Positions 1 to 9,160 are shown, numbered from the stretch's first letter. The stretch: 64,000 nt of DNA from Adhaeribacter aquaticus DSM 16391 (GCF_000473365.1 NZ_KI421517.1:3118634-3182633); one strand, 5' to 3'. Numbers and translations are program-made. Notes: generated by a model not told the origin, from the letters alone.

Positions 1-396
1 GGACTTGAAGGAAGAAAGTTGTACAAATACATGGTAGTTCAAATAGATTTGATCTACCCTGTAATGTATGGTTTGTTTTTTATTTTGGTATTGGCATTTT
101 TGCTAAAGAATTTGTTTAATACCCACTCCAAGTATATTCTGTTTTCCCTGATTCCTGCTTTTGGAGTAGCTTTTGATTACCTGGAAAACCTAAATACCAT
201 AAAATTATTAAACACTTATCCGCACCTTTCTGCGCAGGATGTAGCATGGGGAGAATTGATGACCAGAATGAAACATGGAATATTGTTTTTCTCCATTGGA
301 TTAACCGTTTTCCTGGCTTTAGTGTTACTAGTTAAAAAAATAATGCAACGACAAAATAATAAGCCTTATTTTGAAAATAGGGCATTTGAATCTTAA
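1..396 (+). CDS. Membrane protein of unknown function, 5' end cut by the window
   Basis: The reading frame is open from base 1, so the true start probably lies outside the window; a TTG at 19 and an ATG at 31 are the first start codons seen. The visible part has three hydrophobic stretches (about residues 18-36, 46-58 and 95-113 counted from base 1), separated by a short loop containing the motif FDYLEN and a charged stretch ending in KKIMQR. It is therefore an inner-membrane protein. I do not recognise the family. It ends at a TAA and is followed by a long noncoding gap, so it is the last gene of its unit. Confidence 0.55.
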   Translation, partial: GLEGRKLYKYMVVQIDLIYPVMYGLFFILVLAFLLKNLFNTHSKYILFSLIPAFGVAFDYLENLNTIKLLNTYPHLSAQDVAWGELMTRMKHGILFFSIGLTVFLALVLLVKKIMQRQNNKPYFENRAFES

Positions 397-943
397 TTCT
401 AAATATCCTTAAATTTGATGGGGTTCCCGATTGAGTAGTAGCTATCTGGATGAGCTGTAATATCCAATCCAACCCAATGGGTTTTCTTAACCTTGTTCCA
501 TTTCTTATAATTCTAGCTAATGCTATTAAAGTGTTTTTGACTTAGCTATTTACATTTATAAAATAAGTGAATAAATGGTGATGCCACTTTAACTTCCAGC
601 AATAACAGGCGCTTTTAAGAATTACTAGTTAATAATCTATTAGTTAGGCTGGGTGTTACCTATCTTCCGGAAACAAGTTTAAAAAAAGCTAAAATCTAAA
701 AGTTGGAAACGATTGTAGTGGCTACATATGTTCAAGTAACATAGGAAATAACCATCACCTTTGTTGGTTTTTAATAAAAATTCAAATTTAAGGTGTAAGA
801 GCAGGGGGCTTTTAGGGTTAACATCCTCTTATAAATACAAAAGGAGAATGGTTTTGGGTAAAACTGAAATCAAATTTAGATTTCAGTTTAGCCATTAATT
901 TCTTGTTTTCATATCCTCATTATTTTAGAATATCTTTGCAACA
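397..943. other. Noncoding gap before ddl
   Basis: No gene is supported here. The stretch is AT-rich with stops in all frames. Its clearest structure is a perfect 11-bp inverted repeat, AAACTGAAATC at 861-871 and its complement at 879-889 with a 7-base spacer, about 40 bp upstream of the predicted ddl promoter; it could be an operator or a weak terminator. Confidence 0.5.
931..938 (+). promoter_or_regulatory. -7 element of the ddl promoter
   Basis: TATCTTTG matches the Bacteroidota -7 consensus TAnnTTTG. It ends only 5 bases before the ATG at 944, so transcription would begin at or next to the start codon and the ddl mRNA could be leaderless. No good -33 TTTG is seen at the usual distance; a TTG lies at 903-905. 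Confidence 0.5.
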
Positions 944-3667
944 ATGAAAATTGGAATCATATTTGGCGGACCTTCGCGCGAACGCGAGATTTCTTTTGCG
1001 GGCGGAAGAACAGTTTACGACAATTTAGATAAGTCTTTATTTGAAGCAGTACCTGTTTTTGCTGATAGCCTTGGCAATTTTATCCTGCTCGATTGGCAAT
1101 ATATATATAAAGGTACTATCCGGGATTTTTACCCGCCGGTAGAAGCCGTTCCGGAATCGGTACACCAACTGCAAATCTACCTGGAATCACTTGGTGATTT
1201 AACAGATGAAGAATTAGATGCTGTAATTGGCAAAGTAGGAAAACGAATCCAGCCCCACGCGTTTAAGCAATATTTTGATTTTGCCTTTCTGGCATTACAC
1301 GGACCTTACGGCGAAGATGGCAGCATTCAGGGGTTATTGGAGTGGTATCATATACCATATTCCGGTTCTGGTATATTACCTTCGGCTATTGGTATCGATA
1401 AAATTGTGCAAAAGCAGTTTATGGCCAGCCACAATTTCCCGACGCCACAATATCAAATTATCTCTGCCGATAGTTGGGCGGACGAAACCAAAAGGCATGA
1501 AATTTTTAATCAGTTAAAGCAAGAACTTGGCTTGCCGTTAGTTTTAAAAGCACCGCATCAGGGTTCGTCTATAGGGGTTTCTATTATTAAAGAAGATAAT
1601 TTTGCTGCTTTTTCCGAAGCCATAGAACGAAGCTTATTTGTAAAAACCATTTCTAAAGAAAAATGGCAGCAAATGAGCGAAGACCAGCGGTTGTTTTTAA
1701 TTAAACAATTAACGGATATCCGGGAAGGGATTGGGATGCCGGTGCGCACCGAAAATGGCACCGTTATTCATCACCCCGAGCAGTTACTGGAAGTTATAAA
1801 ACGCCTGTTTAGTGAAACAGGCCGCGATAAACTTACCCTTACCAATATTGAAAGCGAGGCTTATGTTTTAATTGAGTCTTTTATTAGAGGCAGAGAATTC
1901 TCGTGTATCGTTATTCAGGATCCGCAAGGAAACCCATTAGCTTTACCACCAACCGAAATTATTAAAGGTGGCGAAGTATTTGACTACCGGTCTAAATATT
2001 TGCCAGGCTTAAGCCGGAAAATAACACCTATTAATTTACCGCAGGAAAAGATTCAGCAAATCCGGCAGGAATGCCAGCGATTATTTTTGGCCATTGGGTT
2101 TAATGTTTATGCCCGTTTAGATGGCTTCATCTCCGATGCTGGAGAAATATTCCTGAACGACCCGAATACCACTTCTGGTATGTTGCCGTCTTCGTTCTTC
2201 TTTCACCAGGCAGCCGAAATAGGTTTAAATCCATCCCAGTTTCTGACCTATATTATCAGAACTTCTTTAGCAGAACGCCTGAAAACTGGTAAGGATACAA
2301 CCAAAATGCTGCACCAATTGCACCAGTTAGACGCTGCTATAAAGAATAAAAATGCCGCCCGCCACGATAAAATAAAAGTAGGCGTAATTATGGGGGGCTA
2401 TTCTTCGGAGCGTCATATTTCGGTGGAGAGTGGCCGCAACATTTATGAAAAATTATCATCTTCTATTAAGTATCAGCCTATTCCTATTTTCTTAACAGGT
2501 TCAGCCGAGCAACATAAATTATATATCATGCCGATAAATATTATGTTGAAAGATAATGCGGATGATATTAAAGAGAAGGTTACGCATTTTGAGCAAGGCC
2601 ACGGGCATCATCCGGTGCTGGAACAGATCATGAATGAGGCCGAAGGCATTACGGCTACTTATGCAGGTTCTATGTTACGGGAGCCACAGCAATTAAATTT
2701 CGAGCAATTACATAATCTGGTAGATGTCGTATTTATTGCCTTACATGGCCGCCCGGGAGAAGATGGGGCTCTACAAGCCGAGCTAGAAAAGTACCATATT
2801 CCGTACAACGGCTCGGGCATTGCCTCCTCACAGGTTACTATTAATAAATACGAAACAAACGAGATTCTGCGGCAAAACGGCATGCACGTAGCTAACCACA
2901 TGCTGGCGTATAAGCAAGATTGGGTAACGGATGCTGAAGGTTTTTATCAGAAAATAGAAAGTAATTTTGCTTACCCATTAATTGCCAAACCTTCAGACGA
3001 TGGCTGTAGCTCAGCTGTGAAAAAGATAAAATCAAGGGCAGAATTAGAAGCTTTCTCCTCCTTAATTTTCCGGGAAGGCGAAGATTTAGATCCGCAAGTT
3101 GCCCAAGTGTTGTCTTTGGGCTTTAAGGAAGAATTTCCGAATAAAGAAGTATTTCTGGTAGAAAACCTGATTTCAAAAGAAGAGGCTTCTCACTTCCTGG
3201 AGGTAACAGGTGGTTTGCTGACCAAGTATTTACCTGATGGCCGCGTTGATTACGAAGTATTTGAAGCATCCGAAGCATTGGCCGTAGGCGAAGTTCTATC
3301 TTTGGAAGAGAAGTTTCTAGCCGGCGAAGGACAAAATATAACACCAGCTCGTTATGCCACCGATCCGGAAGCCCGTCAGGCAATTTCTGATAAGGTAAAA
3401 GCTGATTTGAAAAAGGTAGCCCAAACGTTGAATATTGAAGGCTATGCCCGGATCGATGCTTTTGTGCGGGTAAAAGGGAAGGACGAGGTAGAAACCATTA
3501 TTATTGAGGTAAATTCGTTGCCCGGTATGACTCCGGCCACTTGTATCTTTCACCAGACAGCTATAAATGGGTATAAGCCTTACGATTTTATTGATCGTAT
3601 TTTGCAATTTGGAATGGAGCGTACGAAGAAGAAAGGAACGGGTACGGTAATGGGGGTTGGGCAATAG
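944..3667 (+). CDS. ddl: Tandem (fused, two-domain) D-alanine--D-alanine ligase
   Basis: Cytoplasmic ATP-grasp ligase making D-Ala-D-Ala for peptidoglycan. It has 907 residues, about three times a normal Ddl (about 310), because it holds two complete ligase copies. Copy 1 (about 1-455) has GGPSRERE, ALHGPYGEDG, APHQGSSIGVS and KYLPG (K351, Y352), but its metal motif is D406-P-N408 where E-x-N is usual, and it has an insertion of about 70 residues around 230-300. Copy 2 (about 478-907) has GGYSSERH, ALHGRPGEDG and a normal EVNSLPGMT motif. In copy 2 the GSS loop reads GCSSAV and the Tyr that sets dipeptide specificity (E. coli DdlB Tyr216) is Phe791. Both copies could be active, or one may be regulatory. 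The PASTA gene downstream is likely co-transcribed. Confidence 0.93.
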   Translation: MKIGIIFGGPSREREISFAGGRTVYDNLDKSLFEAVPVFADSLGNFILLDWQYIYKGTIRDFYPPVEAVPESVHQLQIYLESLGDLTDEELDAVIGKVGKRIQPHAFKQYFDFAFLALHGPYGEDGSIQGLLEWYHIPYSGSGILPSAIGIDKIVQKQFMASHNFPTPQYQIISADSWADETKRHEIFNQLKQELGLPLVLKAPHQGSSIGVSIIKEDNFAAFSEAIERSLFVKTISKEKWQQMSEDQRLFLIKQLTDIREGIGMPVRTENGTVIHHPEQLLEVIKRLFSETGRDKLTLTNIESEAYVLIESFIRGREFSCIVIQDPQGNPLALPPTEIIKGGEVFDYRSKYLPGLSRKITPINLPQEKIQQIRQECQRLFLAIGFNVYARLDGFISDAGEIFLNDPNTTSGMLPSSFFFHQAAEIGLNPSQFLTYIIRTSLAERLKTGKDTTKMLHQLHQLDAAIKNKNAARHDKIKVGVIMGGYSSERHISVESGRNIYEKLSSSIKYQPIPIFLTGSAEQHKLYIMPINIMLKDNADDIKEKVTHFEQGHGHHPVLEQIMNEAEGITATYAGSMLREPQQLNFEQLHNLVDVVFIALHGRPGEDGALQAELEKYHIPYNGSGIASSQVTINKYETNEILRQNGMHVANHMLAYKQDWVTDAEGFYQKIESNFAYPLIAKPSDDGCSSAVKKIKSRAELEAFSSLIFREGEDLDPQVAQVLSLGFKEEFPNKEVFLVENLISKEEASHFLEVTGGLLTKYLPDGRVDYEVFEASEALAVGEVLSLEEKFLAGEGQNITPARYATDPEARQAISDKVKADLKKVAQTLNIEGYARIDAFVRVKGKDEVETIIIEVNSLPGMTPATCIFHQTAINGYKPYDFIDRILQFGMERTKKKGTGTVMGVGQ

Positions 3668-3738
3668 TTATTCGCAGCACGCGTGCTGGTAAATAAATTT
3701 AGCCATTTAAATTTTTAAAATTCTTAAATATAAAAAGC

Positions 3739-4521
3739 GTGTTTTTGAAAGCTAATTCGCTGGCCGACGTTATAAAGCATATTATCATTATTTTAGTGAT
3801 TGGGGCATTAATGCTGTTTTTCTTCTTCTTTGTTTATTTGCCTACCACTACTAATCATGGCCAAACCATAGAGGTGCCCAAAGTTACTGGTATGAAAATG
3901 TCGGAAATTGAAGATTTTCTGGATGAGCATTCGTTGCAGTATTACATCAGTGACTCTAGTTATAATTCTAACCTGGAACCGTTCATCGTAATGAAACAAG
4001 ATCCGGCTCCGGGCTCCAAAGTAAAAAAAGACCGGAAGATTTACATTACCTATAATATGAAAACGGCGCCCATGATAAAAATGCCAAAATTGGTAGATGG
4101 CTCCGTGAAAAATGCACAGATGATATTAAAGAGCTACGACCTGCAGATTGGACAAATAAAGTTTGTGCCGGATTTAGCTCAGAATGCGGTTTTAAAACAA
4201 TTGGTAAATGGCAAAGAAATAGCGCCTGGTGCTCCGGTTGCTAAAGGCTCCGTGGTAGATTTGGAAGTAGGCAACGGGTTAGGTAATACCGAGTTTCAGA
4301 TACCCAATGTAGTAGGCATGCCGGTAGATGAGGCAACCACTTTATTAGTAGGTGCCGGTTTGCAAGTTGGAACCGTGGGATACATGGCAGCGCCAAATGG
4401 TGAAGCCGATGGTACTGTAATCCGGCAAAGACCTACTGCCAGTCCGGGGGCTATGATTCGGGTAGGGGAGTTGGTAGATATCTGGGTGGCTGGAACGGAG
4501 CCAGCCTCGCAGTTGGAGTAA
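3739..4521 (+). CDS. PASTA-domain membrane protein
   Basis: The start is GTG, 71 bp after ddl, probably in the same transcript. Residues 12-33 form one transmembrane helix (LADVIKHIIIILVIGALML and beyond), so the protein is anchored in the inner membrane with its C-terminus in the periplasm. Three PASTA repeats follow (about 43-108, 112-178 and 187-252), each starting with a PKV/PKL/PNV motif and ending in a glycine-containing beta strand. PASTA domains bind uncrosslinked peptidoglycan or lipid II in other bacteria. There is no kinase or penicillin-binding domain here, so it is a stand-alone sensor or scaffold. Its position behind the D-Ala-D-Ala ligase supports a cell-wall role. Confidence 0.88.
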   Translation: MFLKANSLADVIKHIIIILVIGALMLFFFFFVYLPTTTNHGQTIEVPKVTGMKMSEIEDFLDEHSLQYYISDSSYNSNLEPFIVMKQDPAPGSKVKKDRKIYITYNMKTAPMIKMPKLVDGSVKNAQMILKSYDLQIGQIKFVPDLAQNAVLKQLVNGKEIAPGAPVAKGSVVDLEVGNGLGNTEFQIPNVVGMPVDEATTLLVGAGLQVGTVGYMAAPNGEADGTVIRQRPTASPGAMIRVGELVDIWVAGTEPASQLE

Positions 4522-4572
4522 AACTTTACCGCCCGGGAAAGCAATATTTTCTTCGACTTAATCGTAATGGTA

Positions 4573-4606
4573 AAACCAGAAGAAGCAATTCTTCTGGTTT
4601 TATATT
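4573..4606 (+). terminator. Rho-independent terminator after the ddl-PASTA unit
   Basis: A perfect 12-bp stem (AAACCAGAAGAA at 4573-4584, complement at 4589-4600) with a GCAA loop is followed by a T-rich tail. It lies 50 bp after the PASTA stop and just before the next gene. Confidence 0.8.
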
Positions 4607-4618
4607 TTAATAGAACGA

Positions 4619-6484
4619 ATGCTAAAATATTTACTCGCTTATATCTTTTTGCTGATTTTCTATAGTGTAAGTCCTGCCCAGGTGCTTTCGCCTCTGGATT
4701 CCTATCCTATTCGGCAAAGTAAAAAGGAAACTACGAAGCGTAATGCTAAAACAATGGCTATCGGCGATACTTTAAGCTTGCCTTTTTTTGAAGATTTTGC
4801 AGGTTATACCGGCACTCCCAGTAACAGCCATTGGCAAAAAGGAGGAGGCGTATATGTAAATAATCAATTTGGCATAAATCCCCCTTCTATTAATGTGGCC
4901 ACCTTTGAAGGGGTTACAGCTTCTGGCACCCCTTATAGCGAGTTTACGGCTTATGGCTACACTGATTCACTTACCTCTAAACCGATAAACCTGCAGAACC
5001 TGAATCCTGCCGCGGCGGGCGTTTATTTAAGTTTTTATTGGCAGGCAGGCGGCCTAGGGGGAGCTCCGGATAACAACAGCGATACCAGGCCTATTTTTCT
5101 TCAGTTGGAGTTTAAAGACCAAAGTGGTAATTGGGTACCGGTATGGCAACAGCCCGGTGAAAATAAGGTAACGGCTTTTAAACGGGAAATTATTGAGGTA
5201 GCCAAGGCCGAATATTTATATAATGGTTTTCAGTTTCGGTTCAGAAGTTCGGGTGTTCGGAAAGGGACGGAAGATAGCTGGAATCTGGATTACATTTATT
5301 TAGATAAGAGCCGGAATCCTGCTAATCCTGATTTACCAGATGTAGCAATAAGTCATCGGCTAAATTCTTTTTTGCAAAATTACACGGCCATGCCGGTAAA
5401 TCAGTTTTTAGCTAATCCGGCTGCTGAAGTTAATGATTCGGCTTATACCAAATTAAATAACCTGAATAACCTATTTACCCCTATTACCTGGCGGGGGTAT
5501 GTAAAAACTACTACTCCGGCATCTCCCGCCGATACTTTTCTGAGAGGGAATGCCGCTATTCCGCCGCTGGCAACCCAATATTTAATTATTGGCCAGCTTA
5601 ATGCCGCTGCTATTCCCAATAACAGTAATCAGTTATTAATAAAACATTCCATCTTTCTCAGCACCTTAGAGAAAAATACCCAAACCCGGTTAAACGATAC
5701 GGTAAGCAGGGTAACAGAATTAGCTGATTATTTTGCTTATGATGATGGTACCGCCGAGGTAAATTTCTCTTTAAATCCTTCCGGCGTCCGGCAATTAGCT
5801 TATCGGTTTGATTTAAATGCTCCTGATTTTGTGCGGGGGATCCGGGTATATATCACTAAAACCAACCGGCAGGGCAATAACATATCTTTTAGGATTTGGG
5901 ACGACGATAATGGCAGACCCTCAGCTACTGTAAAGTCCCAGCGAACATTTACCATTCCTCAAATAGATACTTTAAACCGGTTCTTTGATGTGTTATTTAC
6001 CTCTCCGGTGCCGGTTCGGGATAAATTTTATATCGGATACTTTTTAAATGCCGGCATCAGTGATTTTGTAAATATGGGATTTGATTTAAATGAACGAGCT
6101 GATAACCGCATCCAGTACAACAACAATACCGGGTGGTTAACTTTTGAAGAAGCAAAAGGTGCTTTAATGATGAGACCGCTAATGGCCAATGTTACCGGTA
6201 TTGAGGACGAACATAATGAACCGGGCAATCCAGCAGATGCTCCAGAGAAAGAGCCTAATACCACTTTATTAGTTTATCCAAACCCTAGTAATGGCGTATT
6301 TACTATAAAGGGCGACTATCAGCAACTTTGCTTATCAGACCTGACTGGAAAAATATTCTTTTGTAAATCAGCAAAAGAGGTAGGTGCGGTATTAAATGTA
6401 AGGGGGGTAGCTAGTGGTATTTATTTAATGCAGTTTACTTTAAAAGATAAGGTTATTACTAAAAAAGTAGTTATAACCCCTTAA
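4619..6484 (+). CDS. Secreted protein with type IX secretion (T9SS) C-terminal sorting domain
   Basis: 621 residues. Residues 1-20 are a signal peptide (LLAYIFLLIFYSVSPAQ, cut after the last Ala). The C-terminal 70 residues are a type A T9SS sorting domain: the start motif LLVYPNPSNGVFTI, the middle LSDLTGK, and the end GIYLMQFTLKDKVITKKVVI. The protein therefore crosses the inner membrane by Sec, the outer membrane by the Por machinery, and is anchored at or released from the cell surface. The central 500 residues are rich in beta-strand patterns with FEDFAGY and WNLDYIYLD motifs, as in jelly-roll or adhesin-like domains of this cargo class. No catalytic motif is visible. Only 12 bp separate it from the preceding terminator. 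Confidence 0.88.
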   Translation: MLKYLLAYIFLLIFYSVSPAQVLSPLDSYPIRQSKKETTKRNAKTMAIGDTLSLPFFEDFAGYTGTPSNSHWQKGGGVYVNNQFGINPPSINVATFEGVTASGTPYSEFTAYGYTDSLTSKPINLQNLNPAAAGVYLSFYWQAGGLGGAPDNNSDTRPIFLQLEFKDQSGNWVPVWQQPGENKVTAFKREIIEVAKAEYLYNGFQFRFRSSGVRKGTEDSWNLDYIYLDKSRNPANPDLPDVAISHRLNSFLQNYTAMPVNQFLANPAAEVNDSAYTKLNNLNNLFTPITWRGYVKTTTPASPADTFLRGNAAIPPLATQYLIIGQLNAAAIPNNSNQLLIKHSIFLSTLEKNTQTRLNDTVSRVTELADYFAYDDGTAEVNFSLNPSGVRQLAYRFDLNAPDFVRGIRVYITKTNRQGNNISFRIWDDDNGRPSATVKSQRTFTIPQIDTLNRFFDVLFTSPVPVRDKFYIGYFLNAGISDFVNMGFDLNERADNRIQYNNNTGWLTFEEAKGALMMRPLMANVTGIEDEHNEPGNPADAPEKEPNTTLLVYPNPSNGVFTIKGDYQQLCLSDLTGKIFFCKSAKEVGAVLNVRGVASGIYLMQFTLKDKVITKKVVITP

Positions 6485-6512
6485 ATAATAAAAGATTAAT
6501 CCTTGGTCCAGG

Positions 6513-6544
6513 CTACTCCATTTATTCAATAATAAATGGAGTAG
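6513..6544. terminator. Hairpin between convergent genes
   Basis: A perfect 14-bp inverted repeat (CTACTCCATTTATT at 6513-6526, complement 6531-6544, loop CAAT) overlaps the 3' end of the minus-strand protease gene. It lacks a clean T-run on either strand but sits where two converging transcripts must stop. Confidence 0.5.
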
Positions 6545-7664
6545 GAGAAAAGCATAAAATAAATATAATAAGGGCTAAAATACCTAAAAGCTTTCTGCCT
6601 GCAGATAGCGGACGCTCGTCAGGGGCCGGGGGGTGAAAAACGCCCAAAAACTTGCCTAGAATCAATCCAAATACAAGCCAGCCGTGATAGCCTCTTAGGG
6701 TAGGAAAAATTAAAACCAATACATACTGTAGAACCATTATACCCACGGCTATATAGAGAGCATGTAGGGCTTTAGGTACAGCCTTTCGAAATATAATATA
6801 AAGGTAAAGAGCATATATGGGGTACACCCATTGTGCTACCTCAAAAGGTAAGCCCGGGGTTAAAATACCTAAACCAGAATAGCCGATAAAAATTGCAAAA
6901 AGTATTGGCGAAATGCGGTTAAAGTTCCGGAAGCCAATAAGTCCATATAAGATATGTCCTCCATCTAGCTGCCCGATAGGTAATAAATTTAAGGCAGTAA
7001 AGAAAAGCGATAAATAACCGGCAAAAAGAAAAGGATAATGAATAATTTCGTACCGGTTTGGAATGAGGCCTGGATCGGGAGCAACAAACTTTTCAAAAAA
7101 TAAAAACAATAAATTCTGGCCCAACGCAAAAGAGCCACCTTGGTCCTGGTACACGTACTGAGCATAATTAGAGCCAAAGAGTTGGTACTCCGGATGAATT
7201 TGAAAAATATATTCGGGTGGGGGTAAATGGGTAAAGCCATAATATAACAAGGGTAGGGCTGCTATAAATCCGGCAATTGGTCCGGCAATGCCCACATCAA
7301 AAAACTCCTTTTTAGAGAAGATGCGATCTTTTATTTTTATAAAAGCCCCCATAGTACCAATAGTAGAGGTAAACCCCAACCAAATAGGTATATAATAAGG
7401 CAAGGTAACCCGAATGCGGTACAGTTTTGCTGTAAAATAATGCCCAAATTCGTGGCAGGTTAATACAAATAAAAAAGGTAAAGAAAATTGCAATCCGTTT
7501 TTTACCTGGGCCCAGTTAAGCCAAAACTTAAAATCGTAACTTTCTGATAGACCAAGAAAAGGCCGGCCGTATATCCATTCGGCACCGGCCAGGGTAGTGG
7601 TAATCAGGGTTAGTACAAAAAGAAATAAATGCAGTGCGTAATTTTTTGCTTTGTTAGAAAGCAT
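6522..7664 (-). CDS. Site-2 protease family (M50) membrane metalloprotease
   Basis: 380 residues with about seven to eight hydrophobic helices. The zinc site HEFGH (in LTCHEFGHYFTAKL, about residue 66) and the second M50 motif LPIGQLDGGH (about residue 227) identify an intramembrane protease, which cuts transmembrane segments of substrate proteins, often anti-sigma factors. GxAGPIAGF, a usual motif of this group, is also present. No PDZ domain is present. The first 11 bases overlap the end of the HAD phosphatase gene, so the two are translationally coupled. The substrate cannot be told from the neighbourhood. Confidence 0.9.
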   Translation of the reverse strand: MLSNKAKNYALHLFLFVLTLITTTLAGAEWIYGRPFLGLSESYDFKFWLNWAQVKNGLQFSLPFLFVLTCHEFGHYFTAKLYRIRVTLPYYIPIWLGFTSTIGTMGAFIKIKDRIFSKKEFFDVGIAGPIAGFIAALPLLYYGFTHLPPPEYIFQIHPEYQLFGSNYAQYVYQDQGGSFALGQNLLFLFFEKFVAPDPGLIPNRYEIIHYPFLFAGYLSLFFTALNLLPIGQLDGGHILYGLIGFRNFNRISPILFAIFIGYSGLGILTPGLPFEVAQWVYPIYALYLYIIFRKAVPKALHALYIAVGIMVLQYVLVLIFPTLRGYHGWLVFGLILGKFLGVFHPPAPDERPLSAGRKLLGILALIIFILCFSPTPFIIE

Positions 7665-8283
7665 TCTTAAAAACTTGGTTGATGGTGAGGGGCGGCTCCA
7701 GGAAAATTGTTTTAAGTCCTACTTTGTTAGCACTTTCAATATGTTGAATGCTATCATCAATAAATAAAGTCTCAGAACGTTCCAGGTTATGTTGCGCCAG
7801 TATCTGCTCAAATACGATGGCATCTGGCTTGCGTTGCCCAATTAAGTGCGAATAATACGCTTTTTCAAACAAAGAATCTAAACTCGGAATGGTAAAATTA
7901 TCGGTTACTATTTTGGAGAAGGCTACCAGGTGAATAGCATTGGTATTACTAAGTAAGAACAACCGGTATTTTTTTCCTAATTCCTGGAGTAACGCTATCC
8001 GTTCTTGCGGAATATCTAAAAGCAGGGCATTCCAGGCTTCATCAATTTGTTCGTCGGTTGCTTCAATGTCGTACAATTGGCGTAGGCCAGCCCGGAATTC
8101 GTCGTCACCGATGCGGCCGGTTTCGTAGTCGTCAAATAACTTGGATTGCTTTGCCTGGGTAAACTCAATTATTTTTCCGGATTTACTTAATTTCTGAAAA
8201 GCGTCCAGCGATTGCTGAATTTTTATATTAATAATAACACCCCCTAAATCGAAGATAATGTTTTTAATACCAGTTAGATCCAT
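7654..8283 (-). CDS. HAD family hydrolase (phosphatase, HAD-IA type)
   Basis: 209 residues, normal for this group. Motif I is NIIFDLGGVI near residue 10, motif II LLSNTNAIH near 114, the lysine in GQRKPD near 150, and motif IV FIDDSIQHIESA near 178. The acid/base Asp at position +2 of motif I is replaced by Gly (DLGG instead of DxD), a variation common in YihX/YjjG-like sequences of the DLGGV type. It is cytoplasmic and would act on small phosphorylated metabolites, with the substrate unknown. It is first in a two-gene unit with the M50 protease, overlapping it by 11 bp. Confidence 0.85.
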   Translation of the reverse strand: MDLTGIKNIIFDLGGVIINIKIQQSLDAFQKLSKSGKIIEFTQAKQSKLFDDYETGRIGDDEFRAGLRQLYDIEATDEQIDEAWNALLLDIPQERIALLQELGKKYRLFLLSNTNAIHLVAFSKIVTDNFTIPSLDSLFEKAYYSHLIGQRKPDAIVFEQILAQHNLERSETLFIDDSIQHIESANKVGLKTIFLEPPLTINQVFKNAF

Positions 8284-8322
8284 ATAGAAATCAAATTTTT
8301 TTATAAAAAGGTTAGCATTTTG

Positions 8323-8354
8323 TTTGGAAAATGCGCTGCAAATATGTAGAATTG
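8323..8354 (+). promoter_or_regulatory. Promoter of the tRNA gene
   Basis: TTTG at 8323-8326, then 20 bp, then TAGAATTG at 8347-8354, one mismatch from TAnnTTTG. Transcription would begin about 30 bp before the mature tRNA. Confidence 0.5.
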
Positions 8355-8392
8355 CACCTCCAAAATCAAAGAGAATCTTGATTCTTTTTGAC

Positions 8393-8466
8393 GGGCCTAT
8401 AGCTCATTCGGTTAGAGCAACTGACTCATAATCAGTAGGTGCTTGGTTCGATTCCAAGTGGGCCCA
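8393..8466 (+). tRNA. tRNA with CAT anticodon (elongator Met or Ile2)
   Basis: A full cloverleaf can be folded by eye. The acceptor stem is GGGCCTA paired with TGGGCCC (one T-G pair), the D-arm GCTC...GAGC, the anticodon stem ACTGA/TCAGT with loop CTCATAA, and the T-arm CTTGG-TTCGATT-CCAAG. The discriminator is A at 8466 and the next bases are CTT, so the CCA end is not encoded. CAT is read by elongator tRNA-Met or, after lysidine modification, by tRNA-Ile2. I cannot separate the two by eye. It is not initiator tRNA-fMet, because the first pair is a normal G-C. Confidence 0.93.
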
Positions 8467-8477
8467 CTTTATAATCA

Positions 8478-8516
8478 GCCACTTACGAGGTAAAACTTGT
8501 AAGTGGCTTTTTTATT
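8478..8516 (+). terminator. Terminator of the tRNA transcript
   Basis: A perfect 9-bp stem GCCACTTAC (8478-8486) and GTAAGTGGC (8499-8507) is followed by six T. It lies 12 bp after the tRNA. Confidence 0.85.
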
Positions 8517-8604
8517 TGGACACATTAATTAAGCTTTGGTGTATGTCTGCTTGTAGCTCAAAAGGTTCTTCTTGCTTACTGAAACTTGGTTTTTATAATT
8601 TATC

Positions 8605-9132
8605 CTATTGAGATATAACTGAGTGTCCATCTTCTATGACCTTTAAGAATACATTCACCTCGGCTTCATTGATCAAAGGGAGACCATTCTCCTCCACACA
8701 ATAGATATCTGCCAGATACGTCATGCCTAAATACTTTGCTGTTTCAATAAAGGGCATATAAAACCCATCTTTTAACTTCTGATCACAACCGCAACAAATA
8801 ACGGCCATCTCCATTCCTCTTAATTTCCTGCCGGTTTCTTTTTCTGTTTTCAGGCAATCTGAAAGTCGGTCGAAAAAGGTTTTCATAGTACCGCTCATGG
8901 CATAACAGTATACCGGGGTTGCAAAAACGATGGTCTGATAGCCTTCTACTATCTGCCTGATCAAAGGGAGGAAATCATCATTCCTATTTTTAAATTCATA
9001 ATCGAATTCTCCTATAGTTTTGGTTTTTAGATCTGTGATTTGGAAATTAGTTCTTGCACCAATAAAAGAAGCTATTTTGTGAGTAGTACCACTACTGTTA
9101 GAACTGCCGACGATTATGATTCCTTTCTTCAT
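8605..9132 (-). CDS. Flavodoxin-like NAD(P)H-dependent FMN reductase (cassette gene)
   Basis: 175 residues. The N-terminal GSSNSSGTTHKIA is the phosphate-binding loop for FMN, and FATPVYCYAMSGTMKTFFDR (about 77-96) is the second conserved flavin-contacting motif of the NADPH-dependent FMN reductase family. It is a cytoplasmic redox enzyme whose substrate is unknown; relatives reduce FMN, quinones or azo compounds. There are three Cys near residues 120-122 and 153 (CCGC and YC), unusual but not diagnostic. It is the distal gene of the cassette array and has no palindrome on its 3' side, so its own attC site may have been lost. Confidence 0.8.
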   Translation of the reverse strand: MKKGIIIVGSSNSSGTTHKIASFIGARTNFQITDLKTKTIGEFDYEFKNRNDDFLPLIRQIVEGYQTIVFATPVYCYAMSGTMKTFFDRLSDCLKTEKETGRKLRGMEMAVICCGCDQKLKDGFYMPFIETAKYLGMTYLADIYCVEENGLPLINEAEVNVFLKVIEDGHSVISQ

Positions 9133-9160
9133 TTAGATTTAAATTCTTGTATTTAGGTTG

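Noticed and set aside
8393-8466. Integration (att) site in the tRNA gene
   Set aside because: No direct repeat of the tRNA 3' end was found near the cassette array or the recombinase remnant.
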